Part shown: piece after piece, positions 17,463 through 26,145 of the stretch
Position numbering within the stretch: position 1 is the stretch's first letter
Layout of the letters: each line of letters opens with the position of its first letter
NCBI RefSeq assembly: GCF_003002815.1
Contig: NZ_PVTF01000001.1
Coordinates: 434,001 to 498,000 of the forward strand
Source of the DNA: Umezawaea tangerina
GTDB lineage: Bacteria > Actinomycetota > Actinomycetes > Mycobacteriales > Pseudonocardiaceae
Reading direction: 5' to 3'
DNA length: 64,000 bases
Notes under the pieces: generated by a model
Told to the model about the DNA's origin: nothing
The model's database searches: none
Seen by the model: only the letters and a program-made list of their open reading frames with translations
Program-made: the position numbers and the translations under genes

Positions 17463-17933
17463 ATGCGATGGAGCACCGCCCGTCCACCCCGGACCGGCAA
17501 GCAGGCCGTGGATCCCCGGCGCGGCGCGAAGGGCGCGGTCCGCGGGGTCGCCATCCGCGCGCTGTGCGTCCTCGCCGTGGTCGTCGCCTGGATCGGCGGG
17601 GTGTCCTACGCCGCGGCGGCCGTCGCCGTCGAGGACACCCCCGTGGCCGCGTCCCCGATCGGGACCCTAGCCCGCACCCGCGCCGACTGTCGGGTGCTCG
17701 GCGTCGACCAGGCCGGGCAGGCCACCAGGTTCCGCGCCGTCAACCTGTCCGACCGCGCGCTGCGCTGCGTCCTCGACGGCATGCTGGCGCCCGAGTACCT
17801 GTCCGGCGACATCGCCGGGACCTGGCCGCTGGACGGCCGCAAGCGGGCCCACTGGGACCGCGTCACCGCCGAGTGGTTCCGCAACCCCGACCCGGCCGTC
17901 GGACTCGACGTCACCATCCGCGTCGAGCCCTAG
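17463..17933 (+). CDS. Membrane-anchored or secreted protein, unknown function
   Basis: A 156-residue protein with a basic N terminus and one hydrophobic segment (AIRALCVLAVVVAWIGGVSY), followed by an extracytoplasmic domain of about 100 residues. That domain contains two cysteines (ADCRVLG and LRCVLDG) that could form a disulfide. No known family was recognised. The start at 17463 was chosen over an upstream extension of poor codon use. It is convergent with the TmrB-like gene. Confidence 0.6.
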   Translation: MRWSTARPPRTGKQAVDPRRGAKGAVRGVAIRALCVLAVVVAWIGGVSYAAAAVAVEDTPVAASPIGTLARTRADCRVLGVDQAGQATRFRAVNLSDRALRCVLDGMLAPEYLSGDIAGTWPLDGRKRAHWDRVTAEWFRNPDPAVGLDVTIRVEP

Positions 17934-17957
17934 GGCGGTCCTTCCCCTGCAACGTGA

Positions 17958-18497
17958 TCACTTGCTCAGGGGGTGCCCACTCGCCGTGGTCTTGCCCAGC
18001 GCCGCCAGCACCTCGTCGGCCAGCTCGGCCGGTCCGAGCAGGTCCGAGCGCAGCACGAGCGTCCCGGCGGGCTGGCGGGACGCGGCGGCCGCGTCCATGC
18101 GCTTGAGAGCCCAGTCGTTGGCCTGACCGGGAACGGGGGCGCGGGCGTTGAGCCGCCGCACCAGCACGTCGGTGTCCGCGTCCAGGAAGACGTGCAGGAC
18201 GTCCTCGCCCGCGTCGGCCAGGCCGCCGAGGATCTCGGTCCGGTAGGCGTCGCGGACGAGCGACATCGGCACGACGAGCGTGTCCGCGTGGTGCCTGCGC
18301 AGCGCCAGCGCCGTGGCGACGACCAGCTCCCGCCAGCTCGGCAGGTCCTGGAAGTCGTCGTTGGGCGGCAGCCACTTCCACAGCAGGATGCCGACGTCCT
18401 CCGGGTCGTACACGACCGCGTCGGGGAGCCGCCGGTGCAGCTCGGCCGCCAGCGTCGTCTTGCCCGCCCCGAACCCGCCGTTGAGCCAGATGATCAC
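17958..18497 (-). CDS. TmrB-like P-loop ATP-binding protein
   Basis: A 179-residue P-loop NTPase with Walker A GGFGAGKTT (about 8-16) right at the N terminus. It then has LAAELHRRLPDAVVYDPEDVG and a late basic LVRRLNAR segment. The pattern resembles the tunicamycin-resistance protein TmrB and related small nucleotide kinases. Substrate is unknown. GTG 18497 places the P-loop normally; the longer frame adds an unlikely Pro/Gly-rich leader. Confidence 0.75.
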   Translation of the reverse strand: MIIWLNGGFGAGKTTLAAELHRRLPDAVVYDPEDVGILLWKWLPPNDDFQDLPSWRELVVATALALRRHHADTLVVPMSLVRDAYRTEILGGLADAGEDVLHVFLDADTDVLVRRLNARAPVPGQANDWALKRMDAAAASRQPAGTLVLRSDLLGPAELADEVLAALGKTTASGHPLSK

Positions 18498-18559
18498 CGG
18501 CCCACGGTATCCGGGCGCGCGGTGCCCCGACCCGCCACGGGGTCGGGACACCGCGGGGC

Positions 18560-19030
18560 TCACCCGGCGAGCTTGGCCTTCACGGCACCGGCCACCCGGC
18601 CGCCCTCGGCCCGTCCCGCCACCTTCGCGTTGACGGCCTTCATGACCTGGCCCATCTGCCGCTGACCCGGCTGCTCGCCCAGCTGCTCGGCCACCTCCGC
18701 GACGGCCGCGTCCACCAGCGCCACCAGCTCGTCGTCGCCCAGCTGCGCGGGCAGGTAGTCCTCGAGGATCGTCCCCTCGGTCTTCTCCAGCTCCGCCTGC
18801 TCCGCGCGCCCGGCGCCCGCGAACGCCTCGGCGGCCTCCTTGCGCTTCTTGACCTCGCGCGTCAGCACCTTGAGGACGTCGTCGTCGGAGAGCTCGCGCG
18901 CGACCTTGCCCGCGACCTCCTCGTTGGTGATCGCGCTCAACGCCATCCGCAGGGCTCCGACCTTGACGGTCTCCCGGCCCTTGATCGCGGCAGTGAGGTC
19001 GTTCTGCAACCGTGTCTTCAGCTCCGCCAT
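18560..19030 (-). CDS. GatB/YqeY domain protein
   Basis: A 156-residue stand-alone GatB/YqeY domain (MAELKTRLQNDLTAAIKGRE, later EDYLPAQLGDDEL and GQVMKAVNAKVAGRAEG). This domain occurs at the C terminus of the GatB amidotransferase subunit and alone in YqeY proteins, whose role may be linked to tRNA. ATG 19030 is the family start. It is divergent from the metallophosphoesterase gene, 65 bp away. Confidence 0.88.
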   Translation of the reverse strand: MAELKTRLQNDLTAAIKGRETVKVGALRMALSAITNEEVAGKVARELSDDDVLKVLTREVKKRKEAAEAFAGAGRAEQAELEKTEGTILEDYLPAQLGDDELVALVDAAVAEVAEQLGEQPGQRQMGQVMKAVNAKVAGRAEGGRVAGAVKAKLAG

Positions 19031-19095
19031 GGGGCCGAACGGTACCGGGAACAGCGGATTACTCCTCATCCGTTATCCGCCGTAGGCTCGTTGGT

Positions 19096-20058
19096 GTGAA
19101 CAAGTTCGGCCGCGCCCTGCTCGCCACGACCGCCGTCGGGACCGCCACGCTCGCCTACTCGGTGGGCTTCGAGAGACGCCATTGGACGTTGCGGCAGGCC
19201 ACCGTGCCGGTGCTCGCACCCGGCTCCCGGCCGTTGCGCGTGCTGCACATCTCGGACCTGCACATGACGCCGAACCAGAAGTCCAAGCAGCGCTGGGTCG
19301 CCGCGCTGGACGAGCTGGAACCGGACCTGGTGGTGAACACCGGCGACAACCTCGCGCACAAGCAGGCCGTGCCCGGTGTGGTGCGCGCCCTCGGCCCGCT
19401 GCTGAACCGGCCGGGCGTGTTCGTGTTCGGCAGCAACGACTACTACGCGCCGCGGCCCAAGAACCCGGTGCGGTACCTGCTGCCGTCGGCGAAGACCAAG
19501 CGCGTGCACGGCATCAACCTGCCCTGGCGCGACCTCAGGGCCGCGATGGTGGAGCGCGGGTGGATCGACCTCACCCACGTGCGCCGGACGTTCGAGGTGG
19601 CCGGTCAGACGGTGTTCGCGGCGGGCCTGGACGACCCGCACCTCAAGCGCGACCGCTATGAGGACATCGCGGGCACCCCCGACCCCGACGCGGCGCTCCG
19701 GCTCGGCGTCACGCACTCACCCGAACCCCGCGTCCTGGACCCGTTCGCCGCCGACGGCTACGACTTCGTCATGGCGGGCCACACGCACGGCGGCCAGCTC
19801 CGCGTCCCCGGCTACGGCGCCCTCGTCACCAACTGCGACCTCGACCGCTCCCGCGCCCGCGGCGTCTCCCGCTGGGGCTCGCACATGTGGCTCAACGTCT
19901 CCGCCGGCCTCGGCACCTCCCCCTACGCCCCCGTCCGCTTCGCCTGCCCTCCCGAAGCCAGCCTCCTCACCCTCGTGGCCCGCACCGTCGACGCAGGTCA
20001 GAGCCCATCCGAAGCCGTTAGGGGTACCCGATTCGGAGTGGGCGGCAACATCCGGTAG
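19096..20058 (+). CDS. Membrane-anchored metallophosphoesterase (Rv3683-like)
   Basis: A 320-residue calcineurin-like phosphoesterase with one N-terminal hydrophobic segment. Metal ligands are in SDLHM (Asp54, His56), NTGDN (Asp84), GSNDYY (Asn114-Asp115; a variant of the usual GNHD) and AGHTHGGQ. Relatives act on phospholipid or nucleotide phosphoesters; YkuE-type members are envelope-associated. In M. tuberculosis the corresponding gene sits beside ponA2 as here. The gene ends 18 bp before tRNA-Pro. GTG 19096 gives the family's normal N terminus. Confidence 0.87.
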   Translation: MNKFGRALLATTAVGTATLAYSVGFERRHWTLRQATVPVLAPGSRPLRVLHISDLHMTPNQKSKQRWVAALDELEPDLVVNTGDNLAHKQAVPGVVRALGPLLNRPGVFVFGSNDYYAPRPKNPVRYLLPSAKTKRVHGINLPWRDLRAAMVERGWIDLTHVRRTFEVAGQTVFAAGLDDPHLKRDRYEDIAGTPDPDAALRLGVTHSPEPRVLDPFAADGYDFVMAGHTHGGQLRVPGYGALVTNCDLDRSRARGVSRWGSHMWLNVSAGLGTSPYAPVRFACPPEASLLTLVARTVDAGQSPSEAVRGTRFGVGGNIR

Positions 20059-20076
20059 AGTTCCAATCGTTCCAAC

Positions 20077-20151
<75 letters not shown>

Positions 20152-20162
20152 GGTTGAATACA

Positions 20163-20199
20163 CAGGCCAGGAACCTTTCACGGGTTCCTGGCCTGTTTT
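20163..20199 (+). terminator. Intrinsic terminator after tRNA-Pro
   Basis: A perfect 13-bp stem (CAGGCCAGGAACC at 20163-20175 with its complement at 20183-20195) is followed directly by TTTT. It lies inside the island, so it was probably brought in by the element; the original chromosomal terminator is the one at 21880. Confidence 0.88.
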
Positions 20200-20239
20200 C
20201 GTGTCGTCTACTTGCGGTCCGGAGACCGAGGGGCGCGCG

Positions 20240-20308
20240 ATGGAGGTCAACGACGTGATCCTTGCCGGTGACCGGTACGAGCTGTCGTACGAGCTTCCCG
20301 CCGACTAG
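20240..20308 (+). CDS. Possible 22-aa peptide or gene remnant in the island
   Basis: An ATG preceded by GAGGGG opens a 22-codon frame (MEVNDVILAGDRYELSYELPAD). It is too short to assign and may be the surviving start of a longer gene. Confidence 0.2.
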   Translation: MEVNDVILAGDRYELSYELPAD

Positions 20309-20645
20309 TCCACAGTGGCCTTCGCTGCTCTAGCGGACCTTGTGAGGACTTTCTCTACTTGTTCAAGGCGGCCCCTGCGGGGCCGCTCGGCCGCACTCTG
20401 CTGATCCTGTCCGACAGGGTCTTCACGGCCCCATCCTTGTGCCGCTCGGGCAAGCGGGCGGGGCCCGCCCTGGCGGGCACCACCCACGCCCGGCGACGGG
20501 AGCAGGGCCTAACCCAGCCGGACACGACAGCGGCCGATCAGCCCCACAGGGTCCGCAGACGGAGAAGGACATGTCCTCGCCGGACGGCAGGTCTCCGAGA
20601 TGGTCGAAGCCATCGACAGCTCGCGTTCGGCAGTGGGACCGGGGA

Positions 20646-20782
20646 TCGCGCCATCTCGTCGACCTCCACGAGGGCAACCACACGCGTCAAGGGGGCAGCC
20701 CCAGCGTCCGTGTCCAGTATAGGTGGATGAGCCCCCTTGACCCGCGCGGTTGGGGCGGGGCCAGGTCGACGAGATGGCGCGA
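20646..20782. repeat. Nested inverted repeat in the island (20-bp outer, 11-bp inner)
   Basis: The outer arms (20646-20665 and 20763-20782) are perfect 20-bp complements containing the GTCGAC centre. Inside them, GTCAAGGGGGC and GCCCCCTTGAC form a perfect 11-bp inner pair around a 34-base centre. Such nested symmetry is typical of regulator, replication-initiator or recombinase binding regions. Which one applies here is unknown. No gene is seen between 20309 and 21173. Confidence 0.75.
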
Positions 20783-20983
20783 AACCCCTCGTTGAGGTAA
20801 AGCGTCCCGCACGAGTCAGACCTAAAGGGACTTTAGGGAGCTAGATAACCTTCGCGCCAACCGGGCCGCCTGGTGCGACCAGCGGTCAGCGGAGTTCGGC
20901 AGAGCCGATCTGCCTCGCCGATCGCTCCTTCACTTTGCGCCCTCGACCTGCTTAAGCTGCAAATGCACGCCGAAGACATAGCA

Positions 20984-21016
20984 ACGGGCGACCTACCGTT
21001 AGGCAAGGTCGCCCGT
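20984..21016 (+). terminator. Hairpin in the island, possible terminator
   Basis: An 11-bp perfect stem, ACGGGCGACCT with its complement at 21006-21016, has an 11-base loop. It has no T-run. It lies between the nested repeat and the two small genes. Confidence 0.45.
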
Positions 21017-21106
21017 CGCAACTAAGCCGTCTGGTAGCACAGACAGCTTTCGTTCAGCCAAACCGGGTCTCCGGTAGGCAGTCTGTCTCCTCGTAGCACG
21101 GCCCAT

Positions 21107-21141
21107 CGTGATCGACTCGCTTAGCCAACCTTGCGATCACG
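21107..21141. promoter_or_regulatory. Inverted repeat before the island's small operon
   Basis: CGTGATCG at 21107-21114 and CGATCACG at 21134-21141 are perfect complements separated by 19 bases. They lie 33 bp upstream of the GTG at 21174, so they may be an operator for the two-gene unit. Confidence 0.4.
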
Positions 21142-21173
21142 AACAAATTTCCGCCTAGAAGGAGCCAGCATCA

Positions 21174-21374
21174 GTGACGATAGGTCCCCTCACCCACCGT
21201 CCACCATCCCCAAACCGTGCCTCTCTCGATGAGAGGTCGCCGTCGAGCGCCGAAAAGCACTGCTACGGTCGAAGGCTGACTAGCTCGGCAGATCTGCTTG
21301 GCAGGTCGGACTTGCTCAAGCTTCACACGGGGCGCACCCTGACCTGGGCTTACGTGAACAGCGAGGTCCGGTGA
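21174..21374 (+). CDS. Small island protein (66 aa), unknown function
   Basis: A 66-residue, basic, mostly polar protein. A strong AAGGAG lies 9 bases before the GTG start. Its stop overlaps the next start by 1 bp (TGATG). No domain is recognised. Less GC-rich codons than the flanking chromosome agree with foreign origin. The ribosome binding site and the overlap are the main evidence that it is real. Confidence 0.45.
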   Translation: MTIGPLTHRPPSPNRASLDERSPSSAEKHCYGRRLTSSADLLGRSDLLKLHTGRTLTWAYVNSEVR

Positions 21375-21580
21375 TGTCTCCGTGGATCTGGTTCTTCAGC
21401 GCTTACGCGATCTTCACTCTTACAGTAGCCGGCTATGCCGCACGCGCTGCGGTCTCGTACACAGACGCCAGCCAGCGTGCTGACGCCTATAAGGTGCTCA
21501 AGCTCATCTGGGGTATGGGGACCGGCACAGGGGGTCTCATCGGACTCGTCATCAAAGCACACGAATCCGGGCTGCTGTAG
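21374..21580 (+). CDS. Small island membrane protein (68 aa), unknown function
   Basis: A 68-residue protein with an N-terminal hydrophobic segment (WIWFFSAYAIFTLTVAGYAA), a charged middle (TDASQRADAYKVLKL) and a second hydrophobic segment (GTGTGGLIGLVI). The layout resembles small phage or ICE membrane proteins (holin-like or exclusion proteins), an inference from shape only. GAGGT lies 7 bases upstream of ATG 21374. It overlaps the preceding gene by 1 bp. Confidence 0.55.
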   Translation: MSPWIWFFSAYAIFTLTVAGYAARAAVSYTDASQRADAYKVLKLIWGMGTGTGGLIGLVIKAHESGLL

Positions 21581-21818
21581 AACATCCCTATTGCACGCGG
21601 GACGTGTCGTTGGCTTGCCAGCAGCAGTCGGCAAGCCTGGCATCGTGTCTTGATCAAGCCTGCCTCGGTCAACTGCGGCAGGGTTGCCACGCCAGCAGCA
21701 TCAGCAGTCAGTAGGAAGTCAGCAAACCGGTCGGCATCAGGCGTTACAGGAACCATCTGGCCGACACAAAATGCGACGCCAGAGGCACTCGCCAACACGG
21801 CCCGACAGCAAGCAGCAA

Positions 21819-21866
<48 letters not shown>

Positions 21867-21879
21867 GTTAGAGCAGGTC

Positions 21880-21913
21880 AGAGCCGGTCTCCGCAGTACG
21901 GGAGACCGGCTCT
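21880..21913 (+). terminator. Intrinsic terminator right of the island
   Basis: A perfect 13-bp stem (AGAGCCGGTCTCC at 21880-21892 with its complement at 21901-21913) is followed by TTTCC. It is 16 bp after the orphan tRNA end, so it was likely the tRNA-Pro terminator before integration. Confidence 0.8.
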
Positions 21914-22004
21914 TTCCGTTTGTTCAGGGGTATTCGGCGAACCTCCGTGCAAAGCAAGGCCCCCGACGCGAACCGCGTGTCGGGGGCCTTGTGAGCGGGG
22001 GCGG

Positions 22005-24473
22005 TCAGCCGCCGGGTTCGGTCGGGATGGTGATGCCGCCGGGTGGTGGTTCCTGGCCAGGTGGGGGGTTGGGGGCGGGGGGTGGTTCGGTGGCCGGTGG
22101 GGCCTCGCTGGTCTGCGGGGGCGGGACGTAGCCGGAGCTGACGAAGAGCGTGATCATGGTGCCGCGCAGGGCGTTGCCGCGCGGGGTCTGGCTGACCACG
22201 GTGCCCTTCGACTCCGACGAGTTGCGGTCCTGGGTGCTGACCTTGTAGCCGGCCTTCTCCAGGGTCGAGGTGGCGTCGTTGACGTTGCGCCCGACGACGT
22301 CCGGGATGCGGATCTCGTCGCCGCCCTTGACGTAGCGCTGGTCGGTCGGCGGCAGCGGCTTGGGCGGGGAGTCGCCCAGGACGCGGGTCATGGTGTCGAA
22401 GAACGTGCGGGCGGGCACGGTGCCGCCGAAGATGTTGCCCTCCGGGCACAGGCGCGGTTTGCCGCCGACGCAGATGCCGCGCGGCTCGATGCCGTCGTTG
22501 AACGTCTGCACCGAGGCCGCGTAGTCGAGGGTCGCGCCGACGAAGGCGGCGGACTTGAAGTCCTCCGTGGTGCCGGTCTTGGCGAGCATCGGGCGGGTCC
22601 ACTTGAACTGGTTGGCGGCCGCCGCCGCGGTGCCGCCGCCCTGGTCGTCCTTGCTCATGCCGGTCGCCAGGGTGTTCGCCAGCGGTTCGGCGACGACCTG
22701 CTCGCACGGCTGCTCGTTGACCGGGACCGGCTTGCCGTTGCGGTCGAGGACCTCCTGCAACGGGGTCGGCGGGCACCACTTGCCGCCGCTGATGAGGGTC
22801 GCGGCGACGTTCGCGAGCTCCAGCGTGCTCACCGGCGCCGGGCCGAGGGTGAAGGAGGCGTTGCCGCCGTTGGACTTGTAGAACTCCGTCTGCGAGATCC
22901 GCAGCTCCTGCTGCTTCTCCTTGGAGTCCGGCCGGACGCCCGCGATGTTCGTCGCCATCGTCTCGCGCATGCCCAGCCGCGACGCCATGTCGACGACCGG
23001 GTCCATGCCCAGCTGCTCCTCGAGGATGACGAAACCGGTGTTCGGCGACGTCTGCAACGCGGTCTGCAGCGTCATCGACGCCGGGTAGGTCGTCGACGCG
23101 TTCTTCAGGCAGTACCAGCGGGTGTCCGGCTCACCGGTGGGCGGGCACTTGTCGCCGCCGCCCTTGAACACCTTCGACGTGTAGGAGGCGGGGGTGGCCA
23201 TCGTGTTCTCGATGCCCATGCCCTTCTCCAACGCCGCCGCCGCCGTGAAGATCTTGTAGATCGAGCCCGCGCCGAACTTGTTCTCCACACCGCTGGGCAG
23301 GTCGAACTGGGTCTGGTTCGCCTCGGCCTTGAGGCCGTAGTCGCGGTTCGCGACCAGCGCGACCACCTCGTGCCGCTCCGAGCCCGGCCGGACGATCGCC
23401 ATGGCGTTGGCGATGCCGTCGGTGTCCTTGGCGACCTGCGCCTCGGCGGCCTGCTTGGCCTGCTCGGTGATACCGCGGTCCAAAGTGGTCTTGATGGTGT
23501 AGCCGCCGGTCTTGAGCTGCTCCTCGCTGAACCCGTTCTTCTCCAGGTAGTTGATCACGTAGGAGCAGAAGAACCCGTTCTCCGGGCCCGCGCCGACGCA
23601 GCCGTTGGGCGGGGTGCGCACCGGGGTCGCCAGACCGAGCGGTTCCTTCTTGGCGACCTCGGCGGCGTCGCGGGACAGCTTGTCGTTCTCGACCATCTTG
23701 TCGATGACCTTGTTGCGCCGCTCCATCGCCTTGTCCGGGAAGACCTCCGGGTCCAGCGCGGACGGGCTGTTGACCATGCCGGCGAGCACGGCGGCCTGCG
23801 GGACGGTCAGCTTGTCCGGCGTCGTGTTGAAGTACGCCTGCGACGCCGCCGCGATGCCGTAGATGGTCGAGCCGAACGGCACCACGTTGAGGTAGCGGGC
23901 CAGGATCTCGTCCTTGCCGAGCTTGCGCTCCAGCTGGATGGAGATCCGCGCCTCGCGCGCCTTGCGCGCGATCGTCTGCTCCTGCGCCTTCTGCTGCTCC
24001 ACCTTGTTGTTGCGCGCCACGACGTGGACGAGGTAGTTCTTCACGTACTGCTGGGTCAGCGTCGAGGCGCCCTGCGACACGCTGCCGCCGACCTGGTTGG
24101 TCACCGCCGCGCGCAGCGTGCCCTTCCAGTCCACGCCCTGGTGCTCGTAGAACCGCCGGTCCTCGACGGAGACCAGGGCGGCCTTCATCGTCGGGGATAT
24201 CTTGTCCGGCGGTGTGAGCACCCGGTACTGGTCGTAGAGGTACGCGATGGGCGCACCGTCCTTGTCCGTCACCGTGGTGATCAGCGGTGGGTCGGTGGTG
24301 ACCAGGTCCGCGGAAATGCTGTCGACCGTGTCGCTGGCTCGGTTGGACACGACACCGAGCGAGCCGACGGCTGGGAACAGCGTGCCGGCCAGTAGTACGC
24401 CGGCAAGCAGACACAGGCCGAGCAGCTTCAGCAGGCCGTTCCTGACTCGCACGCGGGCCAGCGTACGCGGCAC
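22005..24473 (-). CDS. ponA2: Bifunctional class A penicillin-binding protein with PASTA domain (PonA2-like)
   Basis: An 822-residue murein synthase. An N-terminal TM anchor (about 12-35) is followed by a GT51 glycosyltransferase domain with EDRRFYEHQGVD (Glu105) and a transpeptidase domain with SIYK (Ser404), SPN (476-478) and KTG (632-634). A PASTA domain follows (about 715-780, IPDVVGRNV...VVSQTPRG), then a Pro-rich tail. It polymerises and cross-links peptidoglycan; PASTA domains sense muropeptides or lipid II. It neighbours the Rv3683-like phosphoesterase and whiB4, as in M. tuberculosis. The GTG start has only a weak ribosome site. Confidence 0.95.
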   Translation of the reverse strand: MPRTLARVRVRNGLLKLLGLCLLAGVLLAGTLFPAVGSLGVVSNRASDTVDSISADLVTTDPPLITTVTDKDGAPIAYLYDQYRVLTPPDKISPTMKAALVSVEDRRFYEHQGVDWKGTLRAAVTNQVGGSVSQGASTLTQQYVKNYLVHVVARNNKVEQQKAQEQTIARKAREARISIQLERKLGKDEILARYLNVVPFGSTIYGIAAASQAYFNTTPDKLTVPQAAVLAGMVNSPSALDPEVFPDKAMERRNKVIDKMVENDKLSRDAAEVAKKEPLGLATPVRTPPNGCVGAGPENGFFCSYVINYLEKNGFSEEQLKTGGYTIKTTLDRGITEQAKQAAEAQVAKDTDGIANAMAIVRPGSERHEVVALVANRDYGLKAEANQTQFDLPSGVENKFGAGSIYKIFTAAAALEKGMGIENTMATPASYTSKVFKGGGDKCPPTGEPDTRWYCLKNASTTYPASMTLQTALQTSPNTGFVILEEQLGMDPVVDMASRLGMRETMATNIAGVRPDSKEKQQELRISQTEFYKSNGGNASFTLGPAPVSTLELANVAATLISGGKWCPPTPLQEVLDRNGKPVPVNEQPCEQVVAEPLANTLATGMSKDDQGGGTAAAAANQFKWTRPMLAKTGTTEDFKSAAFVGATLDYAASVQTFNDGIEPRGICVGGKPRLCPEGNIFGGTVPARTFFDTMTRVLGDSPPKPLPPTDQRYVKGGDEIRIPDVVGRNVNDATSTLEKAGYKVSTQDRNSSESKGTVVSQTPRGNALRGTMITLFVSSGYVPPPQTSEAPPATEPPPAPNPPPGQEPPPGGITIPTEPGG

Positions 24474-24705
24474 CTGAACGGGTGAGAGTGACCCGCAACA
24501 CTGATTACAGAGGATGAGTAGACGTACTCAAGACAGATAACAGGTGCGCAACCCAGGGTTGGACGTGGAACCGGAAGCACCTAGAGTTCGTCAACGTCCA
24601 AGTAAGGCGCCAACGGCTCGGCCACTCCGGTGGTGAGCCTACGGCATCCGCGGCAGGGGTGTGGCGGATTTCGGAGTTTGGACAGCTCAAACGAGGTGGG
24701 GGATC

Positions 24706-24996
24706 ATGGACCAGGGGGATTGGCGAATCAATGCGTCGTGCCGGGAGGAAGAGCCGGACCAGCTCTTCGTTCGTGGTGCGGAGCAGCGGAAAGCGAAATT
24801 GGTGTGCCTCGGCTGCCCGGTCAGGACCGAATGCCTGGCCGAGGCCCTGGACAACCGGATCGAGTTCGGCGTCTGGGGTGGCATGACGGAGCGTGAGCGG
24901 CGGGCGCTGCTGCGGCGGAGGCCGGACGTCACGTCCTGGCACGAGCTGCTCGACACCGCGCGCCAGGAGCACCACGTGGACGTGCGGGTGGGCTGA
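24706..24996 (+). CDS. whiB4: WhiB-family redox-sensing regulator (WhiB4-like)
   Basis: A 96-residue WhiB protein with the four [4Fe-4S] cysteines Cys12, Cys34, Cys37 and Cys43, the GVWGGMTERERR turn, and a basic DNA-binding tail (RALLRRRP). By position next to the PBP and the ArsA-like ATPases it corresponds to M. tuberculosis WhiB4, an oxygen/NO-sensitive repressor of antioxidant genes. ATG 24706 with upstream GAGGTGGGGG is chosen; the longer frame adds 15 unlikely residues. Confidence 0.92.
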   Translation: MDQGDWRINASCREEEPDQLFVRGAEQRKAKLVCLGCPVRTECLAEALDNRIEFGVWGGMTERERRALLRRRPDVTSWHELLDTARQEHHVDVRVG

Positions 24997-25008
24997 GGCC
25001 CACCAGGG

Positions 25009-26145
25009 TCACTCGCCGGCGAGCCTGCGCCCGATCTCGTGCAGACCGTCCAGGTCGTGCACGTCGGTCGGCAGCGCGGGCACGCCCACCAGGGCCACGC
25101 CGGGGTGGGCCCGCGTGAACCTCGCGATCAGGCGCTTCTCCCGATCGGCGACGGCCACGCGGTCCGCGTGCAGGCGGAGGACGGCCGCCGCGAGGGGCGC
25201 GTCACCGGCGCGTTCCAGGCCGTCCGCCGCCGCGTGCGCCTTGGTGGCGGACAGCGAGGCGAGCACGGGGTGCGTCCGGTTGGCGACGAGGCCGATCAGG
25301 GGCATGTTCTCCGCGCTGAGCCGCTCCACGAAGTAGCTGGCCTCGCGCAGCGCGTCCGGTTCGGCCGCCGCGATGACGAGGAAGCCCGTGCCCGGTGACC
25401 GGAGCAGCTCGTAGGTCTTCTGCGCGCGCTGCCGGAAGCCGCCGAACATGCTGTCGAACGCCTGCACGAACGTCGAGGCGTCCTGCAGCAGCTGCCCGCC
25501 GACGATCGTCGACACGGCCTTGGTGAACAGGCCGAAGCCCGCGCCGACGATCTTGCGGATGCCCCGCCCGCCCGCGCGCGCGGGTGCGGACAGCATCCGG
25601 ATCAGCCTGCCGTCCAGCACGGTCGACAGGCGCTGCGGCGCGTCCAGGAAGTCCAGCGCGGACCGGCTCGGCGGGGTGTCCACGACGATCAGGTCCCACC
25701 CGCCGTCGGCCACGAGCTGGCCCAGCTTCTCCATCGCCATGTACTCCTGCGTGCCGGAGAACGACGTGGAGATCGTCTGGTAGAAGGGGTTCGCCAGGAT
25801 CTGCTCGGCCCGGTCGCGGCCCGCGTGCGCCAGCACCATGTCGTCGAACGTGCGGCGCATGTCCAGCATCATCGCGTGCAGCTCGCCCTTGGGCTCGAAG
25901 CCCTCGGTCTTCACCTCGCGCGGGCTGTTGTCCAGTTCCCGCAGGCCCAGCGACTGCGCGAGCCGCCGCGCCGGGTCGATGGTCAGCACGACCGTGCGCC
26001 TGCCGCGTTCGGCCGCCCGCACGGCGATCGCCGCGGCCGTCGTCGTCTTGCCCACGCCGCCGGACCCGCAGCACACGAGGACCCGCGTCTCCGGGTCGTC
26101 GATCAGCGCGTCCACGTCGAGCAGAGGTGGCCTGGTCCCGGTCAT
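25009..26145 (-). CDS. ArsA/GET3-like ATPase (Rv3680-like)
   Basis: A 378-residue P-loop ATPase of the anion-transporting ATPase family. It has the deviant Walker [18 protein letters not shown] (26-42), switch I DPARRLAQ and switch [18 protein letters not shown]. tuberculosis Rv3679-Rv3680 form a heterodimeric ATPase linked to glycerol/redox stress tolerance. The start overlaps the stop of the paralogous upstream gene (ATGA), so both are made together and probably form one complex. Confidence 0.9.
   Translation of the reverse strand: MTGTRPPLLDVDALIDDPETRVLVCCGSGGVGKTTTAAAIAVRAAERGRRTVVLTIDPARRLAQSLGLRELDNSPREVKTEGFEPKGELHAMMLDMRRTFDDMVLAHAGRDRAEQILANPFYQTISTSFSGTQEYMAMEKLGQLVADGGWDLIVVDTPPSRSALDFLDAPQRLSTVLDGRLIRMLSAPARAGGRGIRKIVGAGFGLFTKAVSTIVGGQLLQDASTFVQAFDSMFGGFRQRAQKTYELLRSPGTGFLVIAAAEPDALREASYFVERLSAENMPLIGLVANRTHPVLASLSATKAHAAADGLERAGDAPLAAAVLRLHADRVAVADREKRLIARFTRAHPGVALVGVPALPTDVHDLDGLHEIGRRLAGE

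Noticed and set aside
20368-20386. GCGGCCCC-TGC-GGGGCCGC hairpin in the island as an RNA gene
   Set aside because: A short GC palindrome with no flanking structure or T-run; insufficient for any call beyond a hairpin.
21487-21798. Minus-strand frame of 103 codons inside the tRNA-Pro island
   Set aside because: It overlaps the better-supported plus-strand membrane gene, has no ribosome site that I can see, and shows no recognisable integrase or regulator motif.
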